Positions 10,746 through 22,230 of a stretch of DNA of 63,524 nucleotides are shown here, in pieces; position 1 is the stretch's first letter, and every line of letters starts with the position of its first letter. The notes under the pieces were generated by a model. The model was given only the letters and a program-made list of their open reading frames with translations, was not told the origin of the DNA and did not search any database. Origin of the DNA: Nemertoderma westbladi (lineage: Eukaryota; Xenacoelomorpha; Nemertodermatida; Nemertodermatidae); the NCBI GenBank assembly GCA_032718475.1, contig JAUCBJ010001607.1, forward strand, positions 1 to 63,524. The letters are read 5' to 3'. Position numbers and translations under genes: made by a program.

Positions 10746-11400
10746 TTAATATAAATATTGTATAAAGGGGGGACATAATACTACCTTGTCTAGTTCCATT
10801 AGTAACTGAAAAGGATTGAGACAATAATGCGTTCCAAACGGACGTATATAAATTACTTGATTGAGGTACCAAAACATATTAAGGCGAACAATAAATATTG
10901 GAACACTACTATGGCCAATAAGCTTGCAAAACAGTTTAAAATGATTCACAGGAGAGCCAAAGCTTTGGACGAGTCTAACATACCAGTACGTAAACCCAGG
11001 AATTATATTGAGATAATAGTTAAATACTTCCTTAAAGTATAAATACAGTCCCAAGTTTTGTTTTAAAGCCAAATTAGTTATCTGCGGTATCTAGATGTTT
11101 AAAACAACGTTTTAGAATTATTTTCTCAAAAACTTTACTGAGGATTGTAGACGATGAAATGCCCCGTTAGTTATCCTTACTTGTCAAAAGTCCAACTAGC
11201 CGTCATATCCTTTACGAGAGGTATGATGGTTGATAATATTATAAATATATATTGGTATAAATGATTTTAACAGAGCTATTGAATGTACAAGGTTGACACC
11301 AAAAGCGTGGGTTAAGCGAATTGAATTGCGAATTGGCGTCTATCCCAGGGGCTTCGTCGGTTGGAAGTCCGAGCCTCACAGAATCTATCACTAGATTGTA
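10746..11400 (-). pseudogene. Decayed LINE reverse-transcriptase fragment
   Basis: Remnant of a non-LTR retrotransposon (CR1/L2/Jockey-like). A 108-codon minus-strand ORF at 10746-11072 contains VNHFKLFCKLIG and FWYLNQVIYI, which fit the region between RT motifs A and B. After a frame change near 10810-10830 the minus strand encodes SVTNGTRQGSIMSPL, the classic RT motif B. Farther upstream (about 11330-11390) it encodes a PTDEAPGID-like stretch matching the start of the RT domain. Several frameshifts separate these pieces, so it cannot be functional. The clade is a judgement from motif style. Confidence 0.7.
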
Positions 11401-12503
11401 TGCAATATTGGTAAAGCCATTACTATTAGCTGCGGTATCTCTCTCATATTATAGCCCTAGCCATGTTACTACCATGTATTAATTGTCCTCATGGTAGGCC
11501 TACTTTTGGGAATAGCCGCCAATCATGATTAACACAACAAGTGTTAAACACTAAACGTACCTACATAATAATTAATTTATTCTTTATCTATCTGTGATTA
11601 AAGATAATCATAAAGATTAAATCGTTACTACAAATAGGTTTGGTTGATGGATAAACTTTTAATCAAAGTTTTATCAATATATTATCCAATCTCCCAGGTT
11701 AAGAAATCGAATCAGCTTACATTTAACAATAATACAGTACATCGCTTCAAAGACCCATAAAACAGTTCCTATAATAGCCGCAAGGAACAACGATATTGTA
11801 CATTCTGACAACAATCCACCTAAAACTTATATCGCGCTTAGCTATAATATTAGCGCTCTGCAATACACAAATTAATATAATATGATTATATTAATTGTAG
11901 TTTTAGTTTAATTGTAATTCACCCGCAACATAAATGAACATAGATATAATTTTGTGTATTTTAAGCCAAGGCAGGACTTATTTTTTAATTAAAGTTTTTT
12001 TTAACAATATTGTCTATTGGAAAAATTATATTTGTTTAAAAATCTTTTTTTTTTCAATTATTATCTTCATGTAATGTTTTAAATGCGTGGTTGGAATACA
12101 ATCACGTTCATTGTTGTGTTCAAAATACTGTCACGAATTACACTACCTTCCTCCTAAACCATCTTTAATAACTCTGTTAGATACTCTACTGGGGTCCTCT
12201 CCTTACAATGGAATGGCAAGATTCTGAGGTAAAATCCATAGGCCTAGCTACAGTACAGTATGTATATAAATTGTCAAAATTCGTGTTCGCTATGCTCTAC
12301 TCAGTTAACCCTAAATCGTTCTCTAATACTAAAGTGGTTATCATATTTACATTATCCATATTATGTATCTCTAATTATTATCCCAATCTGTTAAGACACA
12401 CATAATAAATTAATACGACGTGCCAAAAACTAATCGCGTTTACTTCGAATGCTATTTCAATTTCCGTACTACCAAAACTTTGTTGTAAACTTTAACCTGA
12501 AAT
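11401..12503. other. AT-rich intergenic sequence
   Basis: No convincing gene. A 65-codon plus-strand ORF at 12208-12405 has no recognisable domain. The DNA is rich in A/T runs and TA-rich palindromes, for example around 11868-11900. It probably contains the promoter of the gene starting at 12504, but I could not identify a TATA box or initiator with confidence. Confidence 0.5.
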
Positions 12504-14009
12504 ATGAATTTATTAGTTTTATTTTTAACCTGTACTACTACGTTGACGATTACCGCTGAATCTCAGCTTCCTCCCACAATTCTGGACAATTTACCCCAAA
12601 ACCTCAATGATTCGGTGACAGCGATATTAGTAATAAAATCAATAACATTTGTGTCAGATAACGATGTTGCCATGGGTACATTGAATCGCGCCAAACTCAC
12701 CGCTCCTGAGCAATGGGTCAAACTCAATCAGTCTAGACTCCCCGGCGCCGGCTTGGGGGTCTTCGCAACACGACACATCCCTGTGGGCACAGCCTTCGAA
12801 TACGGCGGAGTTCTACAAAACGATTCCAGAAAAGGCAATACTGTCACGTACAGTTGGAATTTAAATCAACGCGGTAATACATCGGTGAAGTTACTACTTT
12901 ATTCCGAAGATTCTAGAACATCGAACTGGCCACGGTATGTGAACGCAGCGAACTATCAGAAAGAGGTAAACATTGCAGCCGAAATCTATAAGGAACACGT
13001 TTACTACGTAACAGTACGAGAGATTGCGAATCAGGAAGAACTGCTGACGTGGTACGGTATGCCTTACGCAAAGTCAAGACCCTCATTCATATTACCGTCT
13101 GGTGAAGATCAGTTCGTACCATTTTTATTACCTCTAGAACAATTGCATGTTATATCAGGTAATTGTAAACGGGACAATGCTTTGAAGGGATGGACCGATG
13201 ATTGCTCTCCGACTAGCTTTACTCTATATGAGTCGTGGTACAGCACACCCCCAAAATTAGGCAATCCTTCTATATATATTCAAAAATATATTTATTTTAG
13301 CAGCGTTCTCTTGAATTTAGTTATCAATGAAACTTTCGTTATAAAAGACTTTCCAACAATACCTGGAATGATAAACCACGCATTCTTAACAACACCCCCT
13401 AGTGTTACAATCCGGAAATCTAGTATACGCAACGCTGGTTTGGGGGTTTTTGCCAATAAAGAGCTTCCTATAGGCACGATGTTTAAATTAATGGGTCGAA
13501 TACAACCGTCTGCGCGAACTAGAGGCCCATATTCGTGGTTCGTCCCGACAAAGGACGGTAGATCCCTGGCTGTCTTCGATTACGAAAACATCCGACACTC
13601 GAACTGGGCGCGGTTCGTTAATTCTGCTAATTTCCAACAGCAGCACAACTTAATTATGTTCGCTAACGTAAACGTTATGTACATGATGACGATAAAACCC
13701 GTCAAGCATGACGACGAGTTACTGACCTGGTACGGGTTCAGGGAGGCCATCAAGTACAACTTCGATGTTGCTAAGGGTGACCCTGTTAATCGAACGATGA
13801 TATTGCCGATGGAACGAGGGGTCGTAAACGATTTGCTTCGGAAGTCTCCCAGAAGAACACTCCAGCAGTTCGTACAACCTCCTTTCAGATACCACGAATG
13901 GCTGACGGCAACCGAAGCCGTTGGTCTTGTAGCAATGGTTGCTGAGGTTGCCAATAACAGCGTTATGAAGGATTACCTCCAGTCGATAGCAGACATACAG
14001 TTAAGCTAA
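12504..14009 (+). CDS. Predicted secreted protein with two PR/SET domains
   Basis: 501-residue uninterrupted ORF. Residues 3-17 (LLVLFLTCTTTLTIT) followed by AES look like a signal peptide with a cleavage site near 18-20. Two PR/SET domains follow, residues ~67-190 and ~298-420. Each has a GAGLGVFA/NAGLGVFA start, a central NWPRYVNAAN or NWARFVNSAN motif, and an EELLTWYG or DELLTWYG end. These match the PR domain of PRDM proteins. SET-family domains bind S-adenosylmethionine and methylate lysines, usually nuclear histones, so a signal peptide is unexpected. There are no zinc fingers, unlike most PRDM proteins. The 107-residue linker is hydrophobic in part (262-283). The duplicated domains have diverged strongly, so the duplication is old. 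I chose the ATG at 12504 because it gives the signal peptide. Internal GT...AG pairs would break the frame, so I see no intron. Function and substrate are unknown. Confidence 0.85.
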   Translation: MNLLVLFLTCTTTLTITAESQLPPTILDNLPQNLNDSVTAILVIKSITFVSDNDVAMGTLNRAKLTAPEQWVKLNQSRLPGAGLGVFATRHIPVGTAFEYGGVLQNDSRKGNTVTYSWNLNQRGNTSVKLLLYSEDSRTSNWPRYVNAANYQKEVNIAAEIYKEHVYYVTVREIANQEELLTWYGMPYAKSRPSFILPSGEDQFVPFLLPLEQLHVISGNCKRDNALKGWTDDCSPTSFTLYESWYSTPPKLGNPSIYIQKYIYFSSVLLNLVINETFVIKDFPTIPGMINHAFLTTPPSVTIRKSSIRNAGLGVFANKELPIGTMFKLMGRIQPSARTRGPYSWFVPTKDGRSLAVFDYENIRHSNWARFVNSANFQQQHNLIMFANVNVMYMMTIKPVKHDDELLTWYGFREAIKYNFDVAKGDPVNRTMILPMERGVVNDLLRKSPRRTLQQFVQPPFRYHEWLTATEAVGLVAMVAEVANNSVMKDYLQSIADIQLS

Positions 14010-15245
14010 GAGTGTAAGAGCTAAGATTTTCATTTCTAGTCACCGCGTCCGCATATTTCATCTGTGAATATTCTCGCTGAATATACTATAAGCACATAAT
14101 AATGCGAATAACCTTGGTCTTAATACTTCATGTATGTTAACACAGTAAGCCAGTTCATTTATTAAGGGAGGTTATTAGACCCGATCTAGTGTAGCCATTG
14201 TCATTTGATCATGATGTTAACAATTGAATAACACGGGGCAGTCTGGGGAAAAGCATGATAAATTATAAATTTTTCGTCTAAACTTTCGATGTGTACAAAG
14301 TTTGGGACCATCCATGCGATGACAGGTTATGTTATAGGTATGTTAAATATATATACTGTACATACATATATACATATACATAATATACATACATTAACAT
14401 ACGTTTTGTTTGGTTTTCTGTGTTTTTGAGCATATTTTTTGTTTGGTATTCTGTTGTTTTTTTCGTTGCAGTGTATTTATTACATTGCAATGTAGGCCCT
14501 AGTCAGTTTCCTATTTGTGTAGGCCCAGGCCTGCCATATAAGATGCGGTTGTTGGCAGAGATTCAGAGTAAAATTCATAACCATTTAGTTTAATATTAAT
14601 ATACAGTAATGTAACAATAATATTACTGTATTATATTAGTCTGAAAATAGTAGAATATAACTACAGTAGAAAGAATAGGACTGTATTTATTCAGTGTGCA
14701 GTATACAGAACCGGTACTGTTTAATAGGATACTATACTAAGTATATCGAGTAAATTATAAGGCGGACAATATTTTATTTTGACCTACTGTATAACTTATT
14801 TATATTATTTTTGTATCATGTAAACTGTACATTTCTCCTCTACTTGTGTTGTGGGTTGGTTGAATTAAGCCTACTACTGGCAGTCGGCCTTCATGTAATT
14901 AAATATACAGTATCTTCGCCAAGCCAAGCAATCAATTAACCCAAGTAAATTTAATTATTGACTTGGAGAATTTGTAACGCATGCTTTGTGCAAAGAAACT
15001 GATTTCAATAAAAAAAATAAAATTAACTTTATAATTAATTTCCGAATAATAAATCGTGCATTATAACGTATATGTATTATACATATGTATTTGTATATAT
15101 ATATATATATATATATGTATATTTCATTTATATTGTATTTATTAATTTATTCCATCTTATTTTTCGTCATAAAACAATAAATTCTGAAGGTTCCGATGGT
15201 TCCAGCTAATTTTTTTTACCGAAAATAAAATTTATTTAACCAAGC
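14010..15245. other. Intergenic, AT-rich, no gene
   Basis: Holds the presumed 3' UTR of the PR/SET gene and non-coding DNA. AATAAA-type signals occur only far downstream (about 15006 and 15172), so the polyadenylation site is uncertain. A (TA)n microsatellite lies at about 15094-15116. The satellite region begins abruptly at 15246. Confidence 0.6.
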
Positions 15246-18200
15246 AAACCAAACACAGGTCAGTTCCTGGTAGTACCAAGTTGTAATGTGTCAAACCAAA
15301 CACAGGTCAGTTCCCGGTAGTACCAAGTTGTAATCTGTCAAACCAAACATCGGTCAGTTCCCGGTAGTACCAAGTTGTAAATGTGTCAAACCAAACACAG
15401 GTCAGTTCCCGGTAGTACCAAGTTGTAATCTGTCAAACCAAACATCGGTCAGTTCCCGGTAGTACCAAGTTGTAATGTATCAGACCAAACACAGGTCAGT
15501 TCCCGGCAGTACCAAGTTGTAAATGTATCAAACCAAACACAGGTCAGTTCCCGGCAGTACCAAGTTGTAAATGTATCAAACCAAACACAGGTCAGTTCCC
15601 GGTAGTACCAAGTTGTAATGTATCAGACCAAACACAGGTCAGTTCCCGGTAGTACCAAGTTGTAAATGTATCATACCAAACACAGGTCAGTTCCCGGTAG
15701 TACCAAGTTGTAATGTATCAAACCAAACACAGGTCAGTTCCCGGTAGTACCAAGTTGTAATGTATGAAACCAAATACAGGTCAGTTCCCGGTAGTACCAA
15801 GTTGTAAATGTATCAAACCAAACACAGGCCAGTTCCCGGTAGTACCAAGTTGTAATGTTCCAAACACAGGTCAGTTCCCGGTAGTACCAAGTTGTAATGT
15901 AACAGACCAAACACAGGTCAGTTCCCGGTCGGTAGTACCAAGTTGTAATGTGTCAAACCAAACATCGGTCAGTTCCCGGTAGTACCAAGTTGTAATGTAT
16001 CAAACCAAACACAGGTCAGTTCCCGGTAGTACCAAGTTGTAATGTATCAGTCCAAACACAGGTCAGTTCCCGGTAGTACCAAGTTGTAATGTATCAGACC
16101 AAACACAGGTCAGTTCCCGGTAGTACCAAGTTGTAATGTACCAAACACAGGTCAGTTCCCGGTAGTACCAAGTTGTAATGTAACAGACCAAACACAGGTC
16201 AGTTCCCGGTCGGTAGTACCAAGTTGTAATGTGTCAAACCAAACATCGGTCAGTTCCCGGTAGTACCAAGTTGTAATGTATCAAACTAAACACAGGTCAG
16301 TTCCCGGTACTACCAAGTTGTAATATATCAAACCAAACACAGGTCAGTTCCCGGTAGTACTAAGTTGTAATGTATCAAACCAAACACAGGTCAGATCCCG
16401 GTAGTACCAAGTTGTAATGTATCAAACCAAACACAGGTCAGTTCCCGGTAGTACCAAGTTGTAATGTATCAGACCAAACACAGGCCAGTTCCCGGTAATA
16501 CCAAGTTGTAATGTGTCAAACCAAACATCGGTCAGGTCCCGGTAGTACCAAGTTGTAAATGTATCAAACCAAACATAGGCCAGTTCCCGGTAGTACCAAG
16601 TTGTAATGTATCAGACCAAACACAGGTCAGTTCCCGGTAGTACCAATTTGTAATGTATCAGACCAAACACAGGCCAGTTCCCGGTAATACCAAGTTGTAA
16701 TGTGTCAAACCAAACATCGGTCAGTTCCCGGTAGTACCAAGTTGTAAATGTATCAAACCAAACACAGGCCAGTTCCCGGTAGTACCAAGTTGTAATGTAT
16801 CAGACCAAACACAGGTCAGTTCCCGGTAGTACCAATTTGTAATGTATCAGACCAAACACAGGCCAGTTCCCGGTAATACCAAGTTGTAATGTGTCAAACC
16901 AAACATCGGTCAGTTCCCGGTAGTACCAAGTTGTAAATGTATCAAGCCAAACACAGGTCAGTTCCCGGTAGTACCAAGTTGTAATGTATCAGACCAAACA
17001 CAGGTCAGTTCCCGGTAGTACCAAGTTGTAAATGTATCAAACCAAACACAGGCTAGTTCCCGGTAGTACCAAGTTGTAAATGTATCAAACCAAACACAGA
17101 TCAGTTCCCGGTAGTACCAAGTTGTAATGTACCAAACCAAACTGAGGTTTGTTCCCGGTAGTACCAAGTTGTAATGTATCAAACCAAACGCAGGTCAGTT
17201 CCCGGTAGTACCAAGTTGTAATGTATCAAACCAAACTCAGGTCAGTTCCCGGTAGTACCAAGTTGTAATGCATCAAACCAAACACAGGTCAGTTCCCGGT
17301 AGTACTAAGTTGTAATGTATCAGACCAAACACAGGTCAGTTCCCGGTAGTGCTAAGTTGTAATGTATCAGACCAAACACAGGTCAGTTCCTGGTAGTACC
17401 AAGTTGTAATGTATCAAACCAAACACAGGTCAGTTCCCGGTAGTACCAAGTTGTAATGTATCAGACCAGACACAGGTCAGTTCCCGGTAGTACCAAGTTG
17501 TAATGTGGCAAACCAAACATCGGTCAGTTCCCGGTAGTACCAAGTTGTAAATGTATCAAACCAAACACAGGTCAGTTCCCGGTAGTACCAAGTTGTAATG
17601 TATCAGACCAAACACATGTCAGTTCCCGGCAGTACTAAGTTGTAATGTATCAGACCAAACACAGGTCAGTTCCCGGTAGTACCAAGTTGTAATATATCAA
17701 ACCAAACACAGGTCAGTTCCCGGTAGTACCAAGTTGTAATGTATCAGTCCAAACACAGGTCAGTTCCCGGTAGTACCAAGTTGTAATGTATCAAACCAAA
17801 CATAGGTCAGTTCCCGGTAGTACCAAGTTGTAAATGTATCAAACCAAACACAGGCCAGTTCCCGGTCGGTAGTACTAAGTTGTAATGTGTCAAACCAAAC
17901 ATAGGTCAGTTCCCGGTAGTACCAAGTTGTAATGTATCAAACCAAACATAGGTCAGTTCCCGGTAGTACCAAGTTGTAAATGTATCAAACCAAACACAGG
18001 CCAGTTCCCGGTCGGTAGTACCAAGTTGTAATGTATCAGACCAAACACATGTCAGTTCCCGGCAGTACTAAGTTGTAATGTATCATACCAAACACAGGTC
18101 AGTTCCCGGTAGTACCAAGTTGTAATGTATCAAACCAAACACAGGTCAGTTCCCGGTCGGTAGTACCAAGTTGTAATGTGTCAAACCAAACATCGGTCAG

Positions 18201-20623
18201 TTCCCGGTAGTACCAAGTTGTAATGTATCAAACCAAACATCGGTCAGTTCCCGGTAGTACCAAGTTGTAATGTATCAAACCAAACACAGGTCAGTTCCCG
18301 GTCGGTAGTACCAAGTTGTAATGTGTCAAACCAAACATCGGTCAGTTCCCGGTAGTACCAAGTTGTAATGTATCAAACCAAACATCGGTCAGTTCCCGGT
18401 AGTACCAAGTTGTAATGTATCAAACCAAACACAGGTCAGTTCCCGGTAGTACCAAGTTGTAATGTATCAAACCAAACATCGGTCAGTTCCCGGTAGTACC
18501 AAGTTGTAAATGTATCAAACCAAACACAGGCCAGTTCCCGGTAGTACCAAGTTGTAAATGAATCAAACCAAACACAGGTCAGTTCCCGGTAGTACCAAGT
18601 TGTAATGTAACAGACCAAACACAGGTCAGTTCCCGGTCGGTAGTACCAAGTTGTAATGTGTCAAACCAAACATCGGTCAGTTCCCGGTAGTACCAAGTTG
18701 TAATGTATCAAACCAAACACAGGTCAGTTCCCGGTAGTACCAAGTTGTAATGTATCAGACCAAACACAGGTCAGTTCCCGGTAGTACCAAGTTGTAATGT
18801 GGCAAACCAAACATCGGTCAGTTCCCGGTAGTACCAAGTTGTAAATGTATCAAACCAAACACAGGTCAGTTCCCGGTAGTACCAAGTTGTAATGTATCAG
18901 ACCAAACACAGGTCAGTTCCCGGCAGTACCAAGTTGTAATGTATCAGACCAAACACAGGTCAGTTCCCGGTAGTACCAAGTTGTAATATATCAAACCAAA
19001 CACAGGTCAGTTCCCGGTAGTACCAAGTTGTAATGTATCAGTCCAAACACAGGTCAGTTCCCGGTAGTACCAAGTTGTAATGTATCAAACCAAACATAGG
19101 TCAGTTCCCGGTAGTACCAAGTTGTAAATGTATCAAACCAAACACAGGCCAGTTCCCGGTCGGTAGTACTAAGTTGTAATGTGTCAAACCAAATATAGGT
19201 CAGTTCCCGGTAGTACCAAGTTGTAATGTATCAAACCAAACATAGGTCAGTTCCCGGTAGTACCAAGTTGTAATGTATCAAACCAAACACAGGCCAGTTC
19301 CCGGCGGTAGTACCAAGTTGTAATGTATCAGACCAAACACATGTCAGTTCCCGGCAGTACTAAGTTGTAATGTATCATACCAAACACAGGTCAGTTCCCG
19401 GTAGTACCAAGTTGTAATGTATCAAACCAAACACAGGTCAGTTCCCGGTCGGTAGTACCAAGTTGTAATGTGTCAGACCAAACACATGTCAGTTCCCGGC
19501 AGTACTAAGTTGTAATGTATCAGACCAAACACAGGCCAGTTCCCGGTAATACCAAGTTGTAATGTGTCAAACCAAACATCGGTCAGTTCCCGGTAGTACC
19601 AAGTTGTAATGTATCATACCAAATACAGGTCAGTTCCCGGTAGTACCAAGTTGTAAATGTATCAAACCAAACACAGGCCAGTTCCCGGTAGTACCAAGTT
19701 GTAAATGTATCAAACCAAACACAGATCAGTTCCCGGTAGTACCAAGTTGTAATGTACCAAACCAAACTGAGGTTTGTTCCCGGTAGTACCAAGTTGTAAT
19801 GTATCAAACCAAACTCAGGTCAGTTCCCGGTAGTACCAAGTTGTAATGTATCAAACCAAACACAGGTCAGTTCCCGGTAGTACTAAGTTGTAATGTATCA
19901 TACCAAACACAGGTCAGTTCCCGGAAGTGCTAAGTTGTAATGTATCAGACCAAACACAGGTCAGTTCCCGGTAGTACCAAGTTGTAATGTATCAAACCAA
20001 ACACAGGTCAGTTCCCGGTAGTACCAAGTTGTAATGTATCAGACCAGACACAGGTCAGTTCCCGGTAGTACCAAGTTGTAATGTGTCAAACCAAACATCG
20101 GTCAGTTCCCGGTGGTACCAAGTTGTAATGTATCAGACCAAACACAGGTCAGTTCCCGGTAGTACTAAGTTGTAATGTATCAGACCAAACACATGTCAGT
20201 TCCCGGCAGTACTAAGTTGTAATGTATCAGACCAAACACAGGTCAGTTCCAGGTAGTACCACGTTGTAATATATCAAACCAAACACAGGTCAGTTCCCGG
20301 TAGTACCAAGTTGTAAATGAATCAAACCAAACACAGGTCAGTTCCCGGTAGTACCAAGTTGTAATGTGTCAAACCAAACACAGGTCAGTTCCCGGTAGTA
20401 CCAAGTTGTAAATGTATCAAACCAAACACAGGTCAGTTCCCGGCAGTACCAAGTTGTAATGTATCAAACCAAACTGAAGTTTGTTCCCGGTAGTACCAAG
20501 TTGTAAATGTATCAAACCAAACACAGGTCAGTTCCCGGTAGTACCAAGTTGTAATGTATCAAACCAAACACAGGACAGTTCCCGGTAGTACTACTGTTAT
20601 TTGTATGTATATGTAATTTCTAT
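15246..20623. repeat. 47 bp satellite array, block 1 (~113 copies)
   Basis: Tandem monomers of about 47 bp. Recurring segments in order are AAACCAAACACAGGTCAG, TTCCCGGTAGTACC and AAGTTGTAATGTATC. Common variants are 48 bp (GTAAATG instead of GTAATG) and 51 bp (GGTCGGTAGTACC). Position-specific variants at the AGGTCAG site (ATCGGTCAG, ATAGGTCAG, CAGGCCAG, CATGTCAG, CAGATCAG) recur in a fixed order and reveal higher-order repeats. Stop codons and the 47 bp period (not a multiple of three) limit ORFs to 60-77 codons, so the array is not coding. The last unit before the cassette carries a ~32 bp non-satellite interruption (20591-20623). Confidence 0.98.
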
Positions 20624-21200
20624 GTAATGTATCAGACCAAACACAATTTCCAAGTAATTGTCTCAATATTTCCTTATTATCATCATTTTCATCCTCTTCT
20701 TCACTTTCCTGATCTTCACTATCTTCACCATCTTCCCCACCTTCACTATCTTCATCCTCTTCCTGTTCTTCACTTTCTTCATCCTCTTCCTGTTTTTCTC
20801 TTTCTTCATTCTCTTCCTGACCTTCTCTTTCTTCGTTCTCAACCTCACTCTTTTCAACTTCATCCTGACCCTCACTATTTACATTCTCCATCTCATCGTC
20901 CTCTTCTTCTTCATCTTTCTCACTCAAATTTTCCTCATTTTCTAGGGGTAACTGTTTTTGTATCCCTTTCAAAATATTCATAACTTTATGAAATTTATTT
21001 TCCATTGTCTGTTTTATCTTTAATATATCACGCTCATCTCTCTTTTTCTTTTCATCTTCACTAAAAATATCCTCGGATTTTTTAAATTTTTTTGGTAACG
21101 GCTCCATTAGTTTTTCCTTTCTATGAGTTGTCATATGTCGAGATAGATTGTCTTGTCTCATTTCTTTATTACAAACCAAACAACTTTCATGTCTATGCAT
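20559..21200 (-). CDS. Acidic C2H2-type zinc-finger protein, cassette copy 1
   Basis: 213-residue ORF on the minus strand of the satellite-embedded cassette. A single C2H2-like finger lies at the N-terminus: C-X2-C, eleven residues, then H-X3-H (CLVCNKEMRQDNLSRHMTTH). A basic stretch follows (KEKLMEPLPKKFKK), then a charged helix-prone segment to ~90, then a very acidic E/D-rich tail (~95-175). The last ~28 residues are read from satellite-like sequence, including a VLPGT motif common to minus-strand frames of the array, so the native stop was probably elsewhere or the gene adopted one in the satellite. Upstream lie a TATA-like box, three CCAAT boxes and a CRE-like site. The second copy at 37815-38456 differs by one residue (V for E in the MEN-NSEGQ segment). 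Function unknown; nucleic-acid or chromatin binding is a reasonable inference. Confidence 0.6.
   Translation of the reverse strand: MHRHESCLVCNKEMRQDNLSRHMTTHRKEKLMEPLPKKFKKSEDIFSEDEKKKRDERDILKIKQTMENKFHKVMNILKGIQKQLPLENEENLSEKDEEEEDDEMENVNSEGQDEVEKSEVENEEREGQEENEEREKQEEDEESEEQEEDEDSEGGEDGEDSEDQESEEEDENDDNKEILRQLLGNCVWSDTLHRNYIYIQITVVLPGTVLCLV
20624..20645. repeat. 22 bp direct repeat, left edge of cassette 1
   Basis: GTAATGTATCAGACCAAACA followed by CA is repeated exactly at 23151-23172 on the other side of the cassette. It could be a long target-site duplication. It could also be the same satellite phase on both sides, because the motif belongs to the monomer. Confidence 0.8.
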
Positions 21201-21341
21201 TATATAGCAATGTCAATTGATAGTATCGAATTTTAGCTAAATTATTTTACAAAATTTTAAATAAATAAAACTTTTATGAAAATAAATAAAACTTTTTAAA
21301 ATAAAAATTAGAGAATGAATGGGAATGCGGTGAACGGGGGC

Positions 21342-21492
21342 TATTATAGAGGGAGGCTAGAATGGATTATCCAATCAGAGTGCGAGGGTGAGTTAGGAAG
21401 CCAATCAGGACTCGAGGGAGGAAAGTTAGGCAGCCAATGAGAGAGCAGATGCGAGTACAGTGATAAAGCCCATCCATGGTGCGATAACGTCA
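21342..21492 (-). promoter_or_regulatory. Promoter-like block: TATA, three CCAAT boxes, CRE-like site
   Basis: Read toward the zinc-finger ORF on the minus strand: a CRE-like TGACGTTA (21485-21492), three ATTGG/CCAAT boxes (CCAAT starting at 21434, 21401 and 21371, spaced 33 and 30 bp), then TATAATA (21342-21348) about 140 bp before the ATG. Regularly spaced CCAAT boxes upstream of a TATA element are typical of NF-Y-dependent promoters. The arrangement is retained in the second cassette (38598-38748). Confidence 0.5.
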
Positions 21493-21686
21493 CACTAAAT
21501 CTCAAGGATAGTTATACTCACCATTCAAATATCCCTCGCAAACCAGATTCCCCCAGCATCTAAAGTATTCCACTTCAATGCAAAATATATAGAGCTTTAG
21601 TTGGATTTGAACCTGTGCTTGTAAACTCTTTTGTGCTAGTATATTGAAATTTATTGTCCATGTAATGCAATTTAACTCGGCTATTT

Positions 21687-22168
21687 AGTCTGTGCCTCAG
21701 TGAGGTATAGTCTGTGCCTCAGTGAGGCATAGTCTATGCCTCAGTGCCTCAGTGAGGCATAGTCTATACCTCAGTGCCTCAGTGAGGCATAGTCTGTGCC
21801 TCAGTGATGCATAGTATGTGCCTCAGTGAGGCATAGTCTGTGCCTCAATGCCTCAGTGAGGCATAGTCTGTGCCTAAGTGCATCAGTGAGGCATAGCCTG
21901 TGCCTCAGTGGGGCATAGTATGTGCCTCAGTGCCTCAGTGAGGCATAGTCTGTGCCTCAGTGAGGCATAGTCTGTGCCTCAGTGAGGCATAGTCTGTGCC
22001 TCAGTGAGGCATAGTCTGTGCCTCAGTGAGGCATAGTATGTGCCTCAGTGAGGCATAGTCTGTGCCTCAGTGAGGCATAGTCTGTGCCTCAGGGAGGCAT
22101 AGTCTGAGCCTCAGTGCCTCAGTGAGGCATAGTCTGTGCCTCGTGCCTCAGTGAGGCATAGTCTGTGT
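21687..22168. repeat. 22 bp palindromic minisatellite, cassette 1
   Basis: Tandem repeats of GTGCCTCAGTGAGGCATAGT with small spacer changes. Each unit carries the perfect inverted repeat GCCTCA/TGAGGC. Some units are extended by an extra GCCTCAGT. The corresponding array in cassette 2 differs in copy number and order, making it the most variable part of the cassette. Confidence 0.95.
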
Positions 22169-22230
22169 CAGGTCTTAATTGAGAGCCTTACAAATTCGAA
22201 CGTCAACGAACAAATTCGAAGGTTACTGTT

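Noticed and set aside
12208-12405. 65-codon ORF just upstream of the PR/SET gene
   Set aside because: No domain and not in frame with a plausible exon; likely chance.
13159-13300. Possible intron (GTAATT...TTTTAG) between the two PR/SET domains
   Set aside because: Removing 142 bp would shift the frame of the second domain; the ORF is open throughout.
15246-20623. CRISPR-like array of short direct repeats
   Set aside because: Monomers are contiguous tandem repeats without unique spacers, in an animal genome.
20627-20983. Plus-strand ORFs rich in H, L, P and F opposite the zinc-finger gene (also 37883-38239)
   Set aside because: They are antisense shadows of the E/D-rich tail of the minus-strand ORF.
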